Positions 16,881 to 26,278 are shown, counted from the first letter of the stretch. The stretch is 64,000 nt of DNA from Gracilibacillus caseinilyticus (GCF_022919115.1 NZ_CP095072.1:1364001-1428000); one strand, 5' to 3'. Program-made: numbers and translations. The notes: generated by a model from the sequence alone, not told the origin.

Positions 16881-17100
16881 ATCTAAAAAAAAGAAATTTA
16901 GTAACATAACAAATACCATATGACTTGTTTGAATCCATTCCTGGCATTTTACCGTATCGATACCAATTTCTCAACCGATTTAGTCAACACATTATGTAAT
17001 GCCTTCGATAAGGGTAATTGCATGCTTTTTACTTCCTGCTGTGCTCCCCCTTAATAGAGCCACTCAGCCCATGCTCCATTGCCAACTAAATAACGGCAGG
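16881..17100. other. Gene-poor stretch
   Basis: Short mixed remnants only. The minus strand holds a GC-richer block around 17000-17090 with no open frame, which may belong to an old mobile element. Confidence 0.3.
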
Positions 17101-17205
17101 TTTTGGGGTAGGTGCCAGACCCCATAAAAAGACAAATGGTAACGATTTGTACAGTCAGAGGACAAATTAGTGATTTTGTCTTTTTAGGGGGTCTGACTCC
17201 AATGT
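17101..17205. repeat. GGTGCCAGACCCC / AAAGACAAATG inverted-end repeat
   Basis: The block starts GGGTAGGTGCCAGACCCC, then AAAAAGACAAATGG, and ends in roughly inverted form TTTTGTCTTTTTAGGGGGTCTGACTCC. A longer relative lies at 18368-18525 and fragments lie at 27378, 33130, 34650 and 44508. The inverted ends suggest a small non-autonomous element or a dispersed structured RNA. Confidence 0.65.
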
Positions 17206-17206
17206 G

Positions 17207-18178
17207 CTATAATCGCTTATTCCTCTCCGGATCTGGTTTAAATTTCTTCTTAATCGTCAAATAATTCTCCATCTCATACAATAAATGAAATAATGCCGAT
17301 CGCACTTCGAACTCTCTTCTGGAATGCGGCAACTCCATTTCCCGAAATTCTGCCGTCAATTCCTCTAACCTTTTCAAATAATAGATGGCGGTATTGCCTG
17401 GATGAACGGCATTACTGAGTTCTTCCATAAACGCAGCTATTTTTTGACTTTGAACGACGGTGTAATCAAGCGTTGATATCAGCGGTAGCATGCGTTCCAT
17501 AATTTCAAGCAGACTTTCTCTCATTTTAAAATATTGATAAAAGTAATCATCATGGCGAAATAAATGGTTATCGGTCGCTTTTAATGCATTTGCAAGTCCC
17601 TCATCAATTTTCCTGGAAGCGATGATGAGTTCCTCCCCGCTCCAATCTGTGATATTCTCCCTTAAATAGCGCGCATATTCAGACCAGACTTTTTGAAAAC
17701 ATTGCTCGATTTCTCCTTGAATGTTTCGCATTTGTTTTTCATTGCTTGGCATATATGTATTCATTAGCAATGCCGCTCCAACCCCAATCAATAACAGCAG
17801 GATTTCATTGAGCAGAATACCGACTGTAACATGTTCCAGTGTGTATAGATGGAGCATGAATACGGTGCTTGTCACAATGCCTTTCTTTGCATTGACATAC
17901 ACGACGATCGGAATGAACAGAAGCAGTAAAGCACAGAGCACGATAACGTTATACCCGATCAATTCAAACAGGACGGTCGCTAATGCCAATCCAATGACAC
18001 ACGCAACGATTCTCTGCCAGGAAGCTTTTAGAGAGTCTTTTCTTGTCACTGATATACAAAGTATCGCAGTAATTCCTGCAGATACGTAAAAATCAAGCTG
18101 CAGCTGTTCTGCTATGAATATGGCAAGTGCAGCACCTAGCGCCGTTTTTATGGTGCGATAACCAATGATGTTCAACAT
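17207..18178 (-). CDS. Aromatic acid exporter family membrane protein
   Basis: A 323-residue protein with six membrane segments in about residues 5-140 (two blocks around IIGYRTIKTALGAALAIFIAE and IVTSTVFMLHL). A long cytoplasmic helical domain (about 145-323) follows, rich in charged residues. This matches the ArAE_1/DUF939 layout seen in Bacillus YqjA-type proteins. Members are thought to export aromatic acids; the substrate here is unknown. It is a single-gene unit ending beside a dispersed repeat. Confidence 0.85.
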   Translation of the reverse strand: MLNIIGYRTIKTALGAALAIFIAEQLQLDFYVSAGITAILCISVTRKDSLKASWQRIVACVIGLALATVLFELIGYNVIVLCALLLLFIPIVVYVNAKKGIVTSTVFMLHLYTLEHVTVGILLNEILLLLIGVGAALLMNTYMPSNEKQMRNIQGEIEQCFQKVWSEYARYLRENITDWSGEELIIASRKIDEGLANALKATDNHLFRHDDYFYQYFKMRESLLEIMERMLPLISTLDYTVVQSQKIAAFMEELSNAVHPGNTAIYYLKRLEELTAEFREMELPHSRREFEVRSALFHLLYEMENYLTIKKKFKPDPERNKRL

Positions 18179-18367
18179 ATATTCTTTCCTCTTTTCATGT
18201 AATCCAGTAAAAACTTACTTCTATTATAATCCAAATGGTAAAAGTTAAAAACCGTCTAAAATATAATGTCCGGGTGTGACCGTCATTTAAAATGATACAG
18301 TTTCTGCTAAAATAACGGACACACTATTCTGGAAAATTAATTTTTCCTATTTTATAGAGACACAGAG

Positions 18368-18525
18368 GCAGACCCCACAAAAAGACAAATGGTAATGATT
18401 TGTACAGTAAGAGAGAACAGTGTAAGTGAAGTTGCTTTTTCTTGGTCCAAATGAAATGGATAGAACTGTTCTCATACAGAGGACAAATTAGTACTTTTGT
18501 CTTTTTAGGGGGTCTGCCCCCAATG
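18368..18525. repeat. GGTGCCAGACCCC-type repeat, long copy
   Basis: CAGACCCCACAAAAAGACAA at one end and TTTTGTCTTTTTAGGGGGTCTG at the other are inverted relative to each other. The middle includes GAGAACAGTG, with AACTGTTCTC further on as a stem. It is a longer version of the block at 17101-17205. Confidence 0.65.
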
Positions 18526-18540
18526 TGTTGATTGCAGGCA

Positions 18541-18747
18541 CTACCGTTTCACCATTATCTCTTTTTTCACCCTGTTCCATGACCTCACCATAAACCGGGC
18601 ACTGTTTGTGTTCCAGTCCAGGATGGTATCTTCATAAGACGTAATTCGTACCCAGGCATTACATGGAGTACTTGTACAATTCCATACTAATCCCATTGCT
18701 GTTTGTTTTGTTACCGCTTTTACGCTTGGCGATCGGCTTTCTGTCAG
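18541..18747 (-). pseudogene. C-terminal gene fragment of unknown family
   Basis: A 68-codon open frame ending TAG at 18541. It contains AMGLVWNCTSTPCNAWVRIT and DWNTNSARFMVRSWNRVKKE. There is no ribosome binding site or start, and a stop precedes it. The composition looks like real protein, so it is probably the remaining end of a larger gene. Confidence 0.45.
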
Positions 18748-18948
18748 TACTAGCTACTAAGGTTGCTAGTGGAGGGGTGGGGAATTAAGGCTATTGAATT
18801 TTACCACCTCTATCCTTCTGGTGATAAAAGATATATTGCGAAGTTGACGTATACTGTGTAGCAAATAATTTTGTTTATGAAATAAAGTACTTTATAAAAA
18901 AGGTTTTATTTATAGGGGAGGTGTTCAACAATCGGGCCAATTAATGGA
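18748..18948. other. Non-coding stretch
   Basis: No gene seen. The motif CAATCGGGCCAATTAAT near 18930 belongs to the recurring GGGYGC-type motif described in the findings. Confidence 0.3.
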
Positions 18949-19032
18949 ATGCTTATTGAACTAGCGAAGCAGGTTAGTGGAAGAGGAATTACTTACTACA
19001 TCAACAATTATCAATCTAATAAAAAAAGGTAA
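18949..19032 (+). pseudogene. Short fragment MLIELAKQ
   Basis: A 27-codon frame (MLIELAKQVSGRGITYYINN) ending TAA, preceded at a distance by GGGGAGGTG. The frame is open upstream to CGGGCCAATT. It is either a fragment or a very small gene; no family is recognised. Confidence 0.3.
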
Positions 19033-19071
19033 AATAATATGGATTTTTTTATAAAAAAGGGTTTTTACAGT

Positions 19072-19104
19072 AAAAGTGTGTTGAACCATGCTCAACACAC
19101 TTTT
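19072..19104. terminator. Bidirectional terminator
   Basis: AAAAGTGTGTTGA pairs perfectly with TCAACACACTTTT across CCATGC. It ends the minus-strand gene at 19117. Confidence 0.85.
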
Positions 19105-19116
19105 ATCCAATACAGA

Positions 19117-19866
19117 TTATGATGAAAATACTTTTTTTGTTGCATCCAGTGCAGAAGCTGCCTTAGGCCAGCCAGTATAGAATGCAAGGTGCGTAATTAA
19201 CTCAATTATTTCATCTTCATTGATTTTATTTTCCTTCGCTAAATTGATGTGAAATGGTAATTGTTCTATATTACCTGCTGTAATTAAAGAAGAAAGTGTA
19301 ATAAGACTTCTATCTCGCATCGATAAGTTTTTTCTCTTCCATAAATCACCAAAAAGCACACTTTCAGTATAGTCTACAAATGCAGGAGCTAAATCTCCTA
19401 GCGTACTTCTAATATTTGATTTTATTTCTTTATAAGAGAAATGATTTTCTTTTGTTATTGTAGTAGCAGAGTTTAAATTAGTAACCATCTGTGCCTCTCC
19501 CATACCAAATGACCAATTTTCCAATGGAGTCTCATTAAGAATGATAAAAACATTTTCTTTAGTGACAATATTGTTTTCACTAAGGTTTTCAGTCAGTGTA
19601 TTGTATAGATTCCTCTTTTGTTCAATAGTTCTACCTATTCCGCATGTAATTAGAATATACAAAAGTTTTTTAGTTCTTTTTGCATTGATTAAATAGTGGG
19701 AATTGAAATGGAACTGTTCATTTTTGTGTGAATCAAATACTTGAAAAAAATCATCATATGGAACATCAAATTCTTTGATTAGAGAATTCATTATTTGTGT
19801 ACTAATAAATTGTAATTCTTTTTTACTATATTGCTCTTCATGATAACTAATTTTAATAAATGGCAT
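19117..19866 (-). CDS. Tautomerase-like / carboxymuconolactone decarboxylase-like fusion protein
   Basis: A 249-residue protein. Residues 1-120 begin MPFIKISYHEEQ and look like a doubled tautomerase fold with the N-terminal Pro exposed after Met removal. Residues 150-249 are a CMD-like domain (LAPAFVDYTESVLFGDLWKR, then LSMRDRSLITLSSLITAGN and ELITHLAFYTGWPKA). No CxxC pair is present, so it is the decarboxylase type rather than AhpD. The GGAGGG site precedes the ATG. It is divergent from a LysR gene 110 bases away, its likely regulator. The substrate is unknown. Confidence 0.85.
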   Translation of the reverse strand: MPFIKISYHEEQYSKKELQFISTQIMNSLIKEFDVPYDDFFQVFDSHKNEQFHFNSHYLINAKRTKKLLYILITCGIGRTIEQKRNLYNTLTENLSENNIVTKENVFIILNETPLENWSFGMGEAQMVTNLNSATTITKENHFSYKEIKSNIRSTLGDLAPAFVDYTESVLFGDLWKRKNLSMRDRSLITLSSLITAGNIEQLPFHINLAKENKINEDEIIELITHLAFYTGWPKAASALDATKKVFSS

Positions 19867-19976
19867 GTTATTCCCTCCTCTATATTACTAATATCATTGT
19901 AGTTTATAATCCTTTATCTGTATAATTGAATTAATTGAATGATCTAGTTCAATAATTTCGATGAAGAGGAGATACA

Positions 19977-20858
19977 ATGGATTTAAAAGAATTAATCACT
20001 TTTCAAACGATACTAAGACAAGGGACTTTTTCCAAAGCTGCAGAATCACTTCATTATGCACAATCAACTATTACGAATCAAATTAAAAGATTAGAAAAGG
20101 AATTAGGAATTGACCTTTTCTATAGAGAGTGGGAAGCCAAATTAACACCTGCGGGGAAAATATTTGCTGAAGAAGTTGATGATCTTATCAACCATTGGAA
20201 GTTTGTTACGGAGCAGGCAAAAGCAATACAAAAAGAAGAAGTTGGAACTATTAATATAGGTATTATTGACTCAATAACGAATATAGTACCAAGTATTCTA
20301 GCTCGATTTAGTAAGGAAAAGCCTAAAATTGTTTGCAATATTATTGTAGGTAATACAAATTCTTTAGCAGCTGCTCTGGAGAAAAACGAAGTAGACTTTG
20401 CTATATGTGCAGAAATAGCAGGACAATTTCCATACACATTTGATTCTTTATATGAAGAGAAGTTAGCTTTTATCGTCTCCAAGAAGCATCCTTTCGCTGG
20501 TAATAGTAGAAGATACAGCTTAGAAGAACTATGCGATTATCCAATAGTTACTGGAGGAAAGAACTGCATTTATCAATTAAAGTTAGAAAAGGAACTACTT
20601 ACTATTTCTAAAAAGCCCTTTTGTTATACGATTAGCCAGTTATCGGTCATCCCAACGTTTATTACATCCATAGATAGAACAATAGGTGTAATTGTCTCTT
20701 CCATACCTATTCCAGACAATTGTATGAAATTAGATGTTGAGATTAGCAATTCAGATATTAAGATAGGTATTATGAGAAATCTTAGAAATGATAACATGAC
20801 GTCTTCAAAACAATTACTTTTAACATACTTAAAAGAAGGTCTTTCAAGGGTTAACTAA
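19977..20858 (+). CDS. LysR family transcriptional regulator
   Basis: A 293-residue protein. The N-terminal winged helix has FQTILRQGTFSKAAESLHYA and STITNQIKRLEKELGIDLFYR (residues 8-53). The periplasmic-binding-like effector domain spans about 90-290 and contains GTINIGIIDSI. GAGGAGATACA precedes the ATG. It is divergent from the tautomerase/CMD fusion gene and, as is usual for LysR genes, probably controls it and itself from the shared 110-base region. The inducer is unknown. Confidence 0.92.
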   Translation: MDLKELITFQTILRQGTFSKAAESLHYAQSTITNQIKRLEKELGIDLFYREWEAKLTPAGKIFAEEVDDLINHWKFVTEQAKAIQKEEVGTINIGIIDSITNIVPSILARFSKEKPKIVCNIIVGNTNSLAAALEKNEVDFAICAEIAGQFPYTFDSLYEEKLAFIVSKKHPFAGNSRRYSLEELCDYPIVTGGKNCIYQLKLEKELLTISKKPFCYTISQLSVIPTFITSIDRTIGVIVSSIPIPDNCMKLDVEISNSDIKIGIMRNLRNDNMTSSKQLLLTYLKEGLSRVN

Positions 20859-21008
20859 AGGGGCAGCAATCCTGTAATAACTGAATGGAAATAGAATAAT
20901 CTTGTGAAGAAATACACTTAATCTATAGGGTGCGAATCCTGAACAAGAGGTACACTGTTAATAGCTTCAATTCAAATATTAGATATAGAAACGAGGAAAA
21001 CGTTTTTT

Positions 21009-21545
21009 ATGATTAAATTAAGATTTTTTGAACGTTCAGATTTTCAACAACTTATAAATTGGATTGAAACCCCAGAATTTTTACTCCAATGGGGAGGTCC
21101 TAATTTTAGTTTCCCATTAACTGAACAACAGTTGGAAAATTATCTTAAAGATGCGAACACTGATAATTCTCCTGTTTTGGTATACAGTGTTATAGAAGAG
21201 GAAACGGGATATATAATAGGACATATATCATTAGGCAATATTGATAAAAACAATAAGTCAGCAAGAATAGGAAAAGTGTTGGTAGGAGATAAAAATGTCA
21301 GAGGTAAAGGAATAGGTTTACGAATGATGAAAGAAATTCTCAAAGTTGCATTTGATGAACTTAACCTACATAGAGTTAGTCTCGGTGTATTTGATTTTAA
21401 CGCTTCAGCAATTGCGTGTTATGAAAAGGCGGGATTTTTAAAAGAAGGGTTACTTAGAGACTCAAGAAAGATTGGTGACGGATACTGGAGTTTATGGGAA
21501 ATGAGTATTTTAGAGAATGAATGGAAGGAAATAAATAAAGGTTAG
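21009..21545 (+). CDS. GNAT family N-acetyltransferase
   Basis: A 178-residue protein of the ribosomal-protein/spermidine acetyltransferase type. The acetyl-CoA loop is NVRGKGIGLRMM (about residues 98-109). LHRVSLGVFDFNASAIACYEKAGF is the typical C-terminal motif. It uses acetyl-CoA to acetylate an amino group; the substrate cannot be read from sequence. It starts after GAGGAAAACGTTTTTT. The leader contains GGGTGCG...CTGAACAAGAGG, one of the recurrent motifs. Confidence 0.9.
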   Translation: MIKLRFFERSDFQQLINWIETPEFLLQWGGPNFSFPLTEQQLENYLKDANTDNSPVLVYSVIEEETGYIIGHISLGNIDKNNKSARIGKVLVGDKNVRGKGIGLRMMKEILKVAFDELNLHRVSLGVFDFNASAIACYEKAGFLKEGLLRDSRKIGDGYWSLWEMSILENEWKEINKG

Positions 21546-21673
21546 GCTTCTTGTGCTAAAGGGTGCTTTTCCTGAACAAGAGATGCAGCTCTTATTCTAT
21601 TAAAGAGCAATATAGTGCAAAAAGAGTTAAGACATAAATAGGGAAATTGAAATAAAAATATAGGAGAGAACAA

Positions 21674-22147
21674 ATGAGTAATTCTATAAATTATAAAATG
21701 TGGACTGTCTGCATGATTCAAAAAGAAGACAAGGTTTTACTACTTGATAGACAACACGATAATTTCAAAGGATTTATTCCACCTGGGGGCAAAGTTGAAT
21801 TTCCTGAAAGTATAGTAGAAAGTGCAATCAGAGAAGTAAAAGAAGAAACTGGATTAGAAGTAAGCAACCTTATTTTTAAGGGTCTTTATGAATATGTAAA
21901 TCCAGTTGCTATGGATAGATACATGATTTTTAATTACATTACAAAGGATTTCATAGGAGAACTCATTGAAGATGGACCAGAAGGAAAGGCAGCTTGGGTA
22001 AATATAGAGGAAGCATATGACTTACCAATGCAGGAATCAATCAGAAGAAGATTCCCTTTGTTCTTTGAAGATGGAACATTCGAAATACAAGTTAAATGGA
22101 ATCATGCAGAAAATAAAGAAGGAAAAGTTACTATAAAGAATACATAA
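21674..22147 (+). CDS. Nudix hydrolase, MutT/NUDT1-like
   Basis: A 157-residue protein with a complete Nudix box: GGKVEFPESIVESAIREVKE followed by ETG (Gly-x5-Glu-x7-Arg-Glu-x2-Glu-Glu), at about residues 37-59. The family cleaves nucleoside diphosphates linked to another group. The FKGFIPPGGK start resembles 8-oxo-dGTP hydrolases, but the substrate is not certain. The ribosome binding site is AGGAGAG. It lies between a GNAT gene and a second, broken Nudix gene. Confidence 0.92.
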   Translation: MSNSINYKMWTVCMIQKEDKVLLLDRQHDNFKGFIPPGGKVEFPESIVESAIREVKEETGLEVSNLIFKGLYEYVNPVAMDRYMIFNYITKDFIGELIEDGPEGKAAWVNIEEAYDLPMQESIRRRFPLFFEDGTFEIQVKWNHAENKEGKVTIKNT

Positions 22148-22198
22148 CCGAAATATTGTACAACAGGTACTTTTCTTTAATAGTAGGAGGAATAGTAA

Positions 22199-22659
22199 AT
22201 GAAACAACCATTTCATCATTTAGCTCGAGGGGTATTGGCCAAAGAAAATAAAGTATTGGTTGCACACGCTTTAGGTCAGAAAAACACCTTTTTACCGGGT
22301 GGTCACATTGAATTTGGAGAAAGTGCTATGGATGCACTAATTAGAGAAGTTAGGGAAGAGCTTGGAGTTAATTTGTAGGTGATTTTCTCGGATTAGTAGA
22401 ACATAAGTGGACAAAACAAGGTGTTTTAAATTGTGAGATAAACCAGGTATTTAATATTAATATTGAAAAAATTCAAGTAAGTATAGAACCAAAATCTATG
22501 GAACCACATATAGAGTTTTTTTGGCGTAGCACAAATGAATTGGGAGACCTACAACCATATCCATTGAGAAGAATAATAAAAGAGTACCTGAATGGTAAGC
22601 AGAATACTTGGTGGGAAAGTACCATAAACAATGAATTAAATGATGCAAACATTAATTAA
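22199..22659 (+). pseudogene. Second Nudix hydrolase, single frameshift
   Basis: The start ATG 22199 follows TAGGAGG. The Nudix box is intact (GGHIEFGESAMDALIREVRE, then ELG). TTTGTAGG at about 22375 then gives a stop. Adding one base restores a frame (GDFLGLVEHKWTKQGVLNCE) to TAA 22659, making about 152 residues. It is a single-base deletion or a sequencing error. The sequence is only distantly related to the preceding Nudix gene. Confidence 0.8.
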
Positions 22660-22721
22660 CTACTCCTAATTCAACTATAGGGTGGCTTTAGTAAAAGAAT
22701 AATTAAGGAGATAAGGAAAAA

Positions 22722-22865
22722 ATGGATTTACTATTTTTAGTTTTAATCTTTTTTGGTATTTTTGCCATATACGATGCAATAAGGAAAGTTAACAGTAATA
22801 TCTTAGAACAGACTGAAGAACTAAAAAGAATACGTGAGGAATTGACCAAAAACGACAAAAATTAA
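22722..22865 (+). CDS. 47-residue single-helix membrane protein
   Basis: After AAGGAGATAAGGAAAAA, the gene starts MDLLFLVLIFFGIFAIYDAI, a membrane helix. A charged coiled tail follows (NILEQTEELKRIREELTKN). This is a common Bacillus layout for small membrane proteins of unknown role. A hairpin terminator follows 20 bases later. Confidence 0.65.
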   Translation: MDLLFLVLIFFGIFAIYDAIRKVNSNILEQTEELKRIREELTKNDKN

Positions 22866-22884
22866 TTTTTTATATTGAACTATC

Positions 22885-22914
22885 GGGCGCGTTTATCAAA
22901 TAACGTGCCCTTTT
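22885..22914 (+). terminator. Hairpin terminator built from the GGGCGCG motif
   Basis: GGGCGCGTT pairs with AACGTGCCC across TATCAAAT, then TTTT. It is the one clear case where the recurring GGGYGCG motif of this window forms a full terminator. Confidence 0.75.
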
Positions 22915-23170
22915 CAATTGGGCTAAAATACTGAGGAAAGGAAGTAGTGCTTTATGATGACGCAGGCTGTCTATTGAACAAGAATAAATAACAAAAATGC
23001 TAATTGATTTTCAATCATATAAGTAAATTGCTTTATTTGACGTAATAAGTTAGTGGAAGGTCGCTTTTTGCTAGTTACAAAGCAACATTGGATTGGTAAT
23101 ATTATAATTGTCCTGCCAACAAGGCAGATACAATAAAACTTATAAAGTTATAGATAGCTAAGGAGGGGCT
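22915..23170. other. Intergenic region before the AraC gene
   Basis: No gene seen. It contains CTATTGAACAAG near 22972 and a GGTCGCTTTTTGCTAG stretch near 23057, weak relatives of the recurring motif. Confidence 0.3.
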
Positions 23171-23176
23171 TTATAA

Positions 23177-24190
23177 ATGACGTCTTATGCTCATATTAAA
23201 TTCCCAGCAGGATTTTGGACAGGATTACGTCAATTAGGGATTACCCCACACGAGATAGTTCGAAAAGCGGGACTTCCACTCACTATTATTAATGAACCAG
23301 TTGTCACCTCCCTCCAATATTTCTCTATTTGGCAGGCTTATTCAGATATCATAGGTGATACTGCTAAGGGAAATATCAAGTTAACGACCGGATTCGAAAC
23401 CGTTCATTTCCCGCCAACTGTTCTGGCAGCTTACCATGCCCGTGACTACCATGACGCACTAACACGCATGGCTCGGTATAAACGATTGTGCCCCCCTGAA
23501 AGTTTACTTATTACAGAGGCAGGCGATGATTGTACTATCAAACTAGATTGGCTGCAAACCGATCGACCAGGTCCGCCGATGTTAACCGGTATTACGCTAG
23601 CATTTCTTTTGGAGTTAGGAAGCAGGGGAACTGGTCATGCATTGATGGCGAAATCCATCGAATTTTCGGATTTATTGGGTGAAGTTCAGTCACTCGAAGC
23701 TTATTTTGGCTGCCATGTCCAAGTCGGCGGAAGTTGTAACAAATTAACGCTCCATAAAAGTGACCTTGATTGCCTCTTTGTCTCGTATAACGCAGAATTG
23801 CTTGAAATCCTGACGCCCCCATTAGACCAATCATTAAACGGGCATCAACATAGTAAATCCATTACCGAGATGGTTAAGTGGATGATGAAGCGTAGCCTTG
23901 CGGGAGGATCCTCCAACCTTCAGCTGATTGCAGGGGAATTAGGGATGAGTATACGCACATTGCAGCGTCGTCTCCATGACGAAGGAATAAACTTTAATCA
24001 TCTATTGGCACAAGTCCGGCAAGGGCAGGCAAGAGGATACTTAGCAGATCCCTCACTTGATATTGGCGAAGTGGCCTTTCTGGTTGGATACGAAGACCAA
24101 AACTCCTTCTATCGGGCCTTTCGACTTTGGGAAGGCGATACTCCTTCAAGTTGGCGTGCAAAACATTTAGATACAAACTCAATAAACTGA
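23177..24190 (+). CDS. AraC family regulator with arabinose-binding-type N-terminal domain
   Basis: A 337-residue protein. The N-terminal domain (about 20-205) resembles that of OruR/ArgR-type AraC proteins (PF12625 layout). The C-terminal double HTH (about 235-330) has LQLIAGELGMSIRTLQRRLH and IGEVAFLVGYEDQNSFYRAF. AAGGAGGGGC precedes the ATG. The gene is visibly GC-richer than its neighbours and this regulator type is commoner in Proteobacteria, which hints at transfer. The SDR gene directly downstream is its likely target. Confidence 0.9.
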   Translation: MTSYAHIKFPAGFWTGLRQLGITPHEIVRKAGLPLTIINEPVVTSLQYFSIWQAYSDIIGDTAKGNIKLTTGFETVHFPPTVLAAYHARDYHDALTRMARYKRLCPPESLLITEAGDDCTIKLDWLQTDRPGPPMLTGITLAFLLELGSRGTGHALMAKSIEFSDLLGEVQSLEAYFGCHVQVGGSCNKLTLHKSDLDCLFVSYNAELLEILTPPLDQSLNGHQHSKSITEMVKWMMKRSLAGGSSNLQLIAGELGMSIRTLQRRLHDEGINFNHLLAQVRQGQARGYLADPSLDIGEVAFLVGYEDQNSFYRAFRLWEGDTPSSWRAKHLDTNSIN

Positions 24191-24225
24191 TCTTGTTTTT
24201 AACTATAATGGAAAAGAAGACATAT

Positions 24226-25023
24226 ATGATGGATATGGGATTAACCAACAAAACGGCCTTAATTACAGGTTCAACGAAAGGAATTGGTAAAGCAATTGCA
24301 ATAGAACTTGCCAAAGAAGGGGTTAATGTCCTTATTAATGGGCGAGATTATGAAGAGGTTGAACGAGTTGTAAATGAAGTTAAATCAGACTTCCCGACTA
24401 CCTCTCCTAAAAATGCAACAGCCGATATTGTAGATATTCAACAGCGAAAAGTTTTATTCGAAAAATATCCCAATGTTGATATTTTAGTTAACAATATGGG
24501 TATTTATGAAATGATGAAATATGAGGACGTTGACGATGAAGTATGGGAAAAATACTTCCGTACCAACGTTCTTGCTGCCAATGGATTATCTAAATTTTAT
24601 TTACCTAAAATGTTGAACAACGAGTTTGGCCGGATAATCTTTATTGCGAGTGAAGAAGCAGTTATGCCTTCAGGACAAATGCCACAGTATTGTATGACAA
24701 AATCAATGTTATTATCATTGTCAAAAAGCTTATCTAAATTAACAATAGGACAAGACGTTACAGTGAATACAATCATGCCGGGACCAACGCTTTCTGAAAA
24801 TGTGTATCAAATCATTGAGGGTATGTATGCTGATAAAGATATGTCTTTTTCAAAAAAAGAGAAAGAATTTATGACTGCAAACCTCCCTCAATCTGAATTA
24901 CAGCGGTTTATCAGACCTACTGAAATAGGCAGGCTAACTACATTTGTCTGTAGTCCTTTTTCATCCGCATTTAAAGGGTCTCCAATCCGTATGGATGGTG
25001 GACTGGTACCGACTATTTTTTGA
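24226..25023 (+). CDS. Short-chain dehydrogenase/reductase
   Basis: The start is probably ATG 24226 or 24229; a longer frame upstream overlaps the AraC gene. The 265-residue protein has the NAD(P) motif TGSTKGIGKAIA (about residues 14-25), NNMG (about 90) and an active-site region with MPQYCMTKSMLLSLSK, where Tyr and Lys form YxxxK (YCMTK). The catalytic Ser lies in IIFIASEEA. It is an oxidoreductase of unknown substrate, 36 bases after the AraC gene. TATAAT at 24204 may give it its own promoter. Confidence 0.9.
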   Translation: MMDMGLTNKTALITGSTKGIGKAIAIELAKEGVNVLINGRDYEEVERVVNEVKSDFPTTSPKNATADIVDIQQRKVLFEKYPNVDILVNNMGIYEMMKYEDVDDEVWEKYFRTNVLAANGLSKFYLPKMLNNEFGRIIFIASEEAVMPSGQMPQYCMTKSMLLSLSKSLSKLTIGQDVTVNTIMPGPTLSENVYQIIEGMYADKDMSFSKKEKEFMTANLPQSELQRFIRPTEIGRLTTFVCSPFSSAFKGSPIRMDGGLVPTIF

Positions 25024-25235
25024 CGCTTTTCAAATTCAGATAAAAAGTGAAATAGCATCTGTTAAGGAGTTTGTCCTTCCTTTGGGAAGCTAGTGGGAAG
25101 GTAAAAAAAGGATCTAAAAAAGTCAACCACAGAAGTCGAAAGGGGAATGTTAAATGAAAATGACGAAAGATGAAGGCTTAAGGATTCTTAGTAGAAGACT
25201 TTCTAATTTTATGTGTGGTTTTGAAAAAAATGTGG

Positions 25236-25241
25236 TATAAT
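25236..25241 (+). promoter_or_regulatory. -10 box of a possible antisense RNA to the toxin
   Basis: GTGGTATAATATAAA faces the 3' end of the minus-strand toxin gene. Transcription from here would run antisense into the toxin mRNA, the standard layout of type I systems. Confidence 0.5.
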
Positions 25242-25274
25242 ATAAATAGAATTGGCATAGTATATGAGGGGGGG

Positions 25275-25361
25275 TTATTTTTTATTGTTTTTATCGGACA
25301 TGATAAACGCCACCAATGCTCCGAAAGAGATCATCAGTGTTAATACGTTCTCGATATCCAT
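25275..25361 (-). CDS. Holin-like type I toxin
   Basis: A 28-residue peptide starting MDIENVLTLMISFGALVAFI and ending in a basic tail (DKNNKK). AAAGGAGGTGACGCCT precedes the ATG. A longer upstream start is possible in the same frame but unlikely. GCTATAATA lies about 85 bases upstream as its promoter. It is nearly the same at its start as the partial toxin at 63934. The class is Bacillus putative holin-like toxins; activity is inferred. Confidence 0.75.
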   Translation of the reverse strand: MDIENVLTLMISFGALVAFIMSDKNNKK

Positions 25362-25580
25362 AGGCGTCACCTCCTTTCCTGAATAAACATCCAAGAAAGG
25401 TAAATCAGTACGCCACCCCTCATATGAAGTCGATCTATTGATATGCCTATTATAGCATGTATGTACTCTCATTAGAGTATTTCGACATAGTGTTTATTGT
25501 TATCATGAAATCATTAATTACTCTAAGATCTATATTAAATAGATAACAAAAAGAGAAGGCTGAAATTATTGCCTTCTCTT

Positions 25581-26278
25581 TTAACGTTCAGGCCCATCTA
25601 ATTCCTGGTGCCTATTAATTAATTGTAGGTGCCTTATTAATCCGCTGTGTTCATAATCCTTCACAAAATCAATAAAAGGTCCATAATCATTATTTACTGC
25701 TGCAGTATCTAATACTTCATAATAACGAAACCGTTTATCCTGTTCGATTATAATGGGTAAATATCCGTGTTTCATTAACTCTAAATTCATTAGCAATCTT
25801 GAAGTACGTCCATTTCCGTCTGCAAAAGGGTGAATATTTGCAAATTTACTAATTAATTTGGGAACTTTCATGTAATCCGGTGGTGTATGACTTGCCCCAG
25901 GTATAACAACATTGCTTTTTTTATAAACATCTGCATTGGTTTTATCAATTCCATGAAGAATAATAGAATGGAGATCTCTAATGAGCCTTTCTGATAACGG
26001 CTCTTTGTTTTTTTATCATGTCTTTCGTTAACAGTATCGCCTGTTTATGATTAATGGCTTTTAAATGTACTCTCATCGATTTTCCGGCAATCGTAATGCC
26101 GTCTTCTAAAATCGCGCTTTTGTTTCGTATACGGTTAAAGTTCGATGGCGTTTGAATGATACGTGTTTTTAACTAGGTCTTTCTGTAAGCTCTTTACTAA
26201 TTCGCTAGGAAGTGGACGCTTTTTATCTATTTGTTACTTAAGATCTGTTAGTTGATTCCATTCTTTTTTATTAGTCAT
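25581..26278 (-). pseudogene. Fic family AMP-transferase, decayed
   Basis: The intact 3' part (25581-25871) holds the complete Fic active-site motif HPFADGNGRTSR, where His is catalytic. Upstream, in several frames, the order is MTNKKEWNQLTDLK, then a stop, then a YHSNAIE piece resembling the inhibitory-helix region, then GKSMRVHLKAINHKQAILLT, then RDLHSIILHGIDKTNADVY. At least three breaks and a deletion before the Fic motif are needed to explain it. An intact member would modify proteins with AMP from ATP. Confidence 0.75.

Noticed and set aside
25154..25240. 28-residue frame starting MKMTKDEGLRIL
   Set aside because: A weak ribosome binding site exists, but the frame overlaps the antisense promoter of the toxin and has no family.
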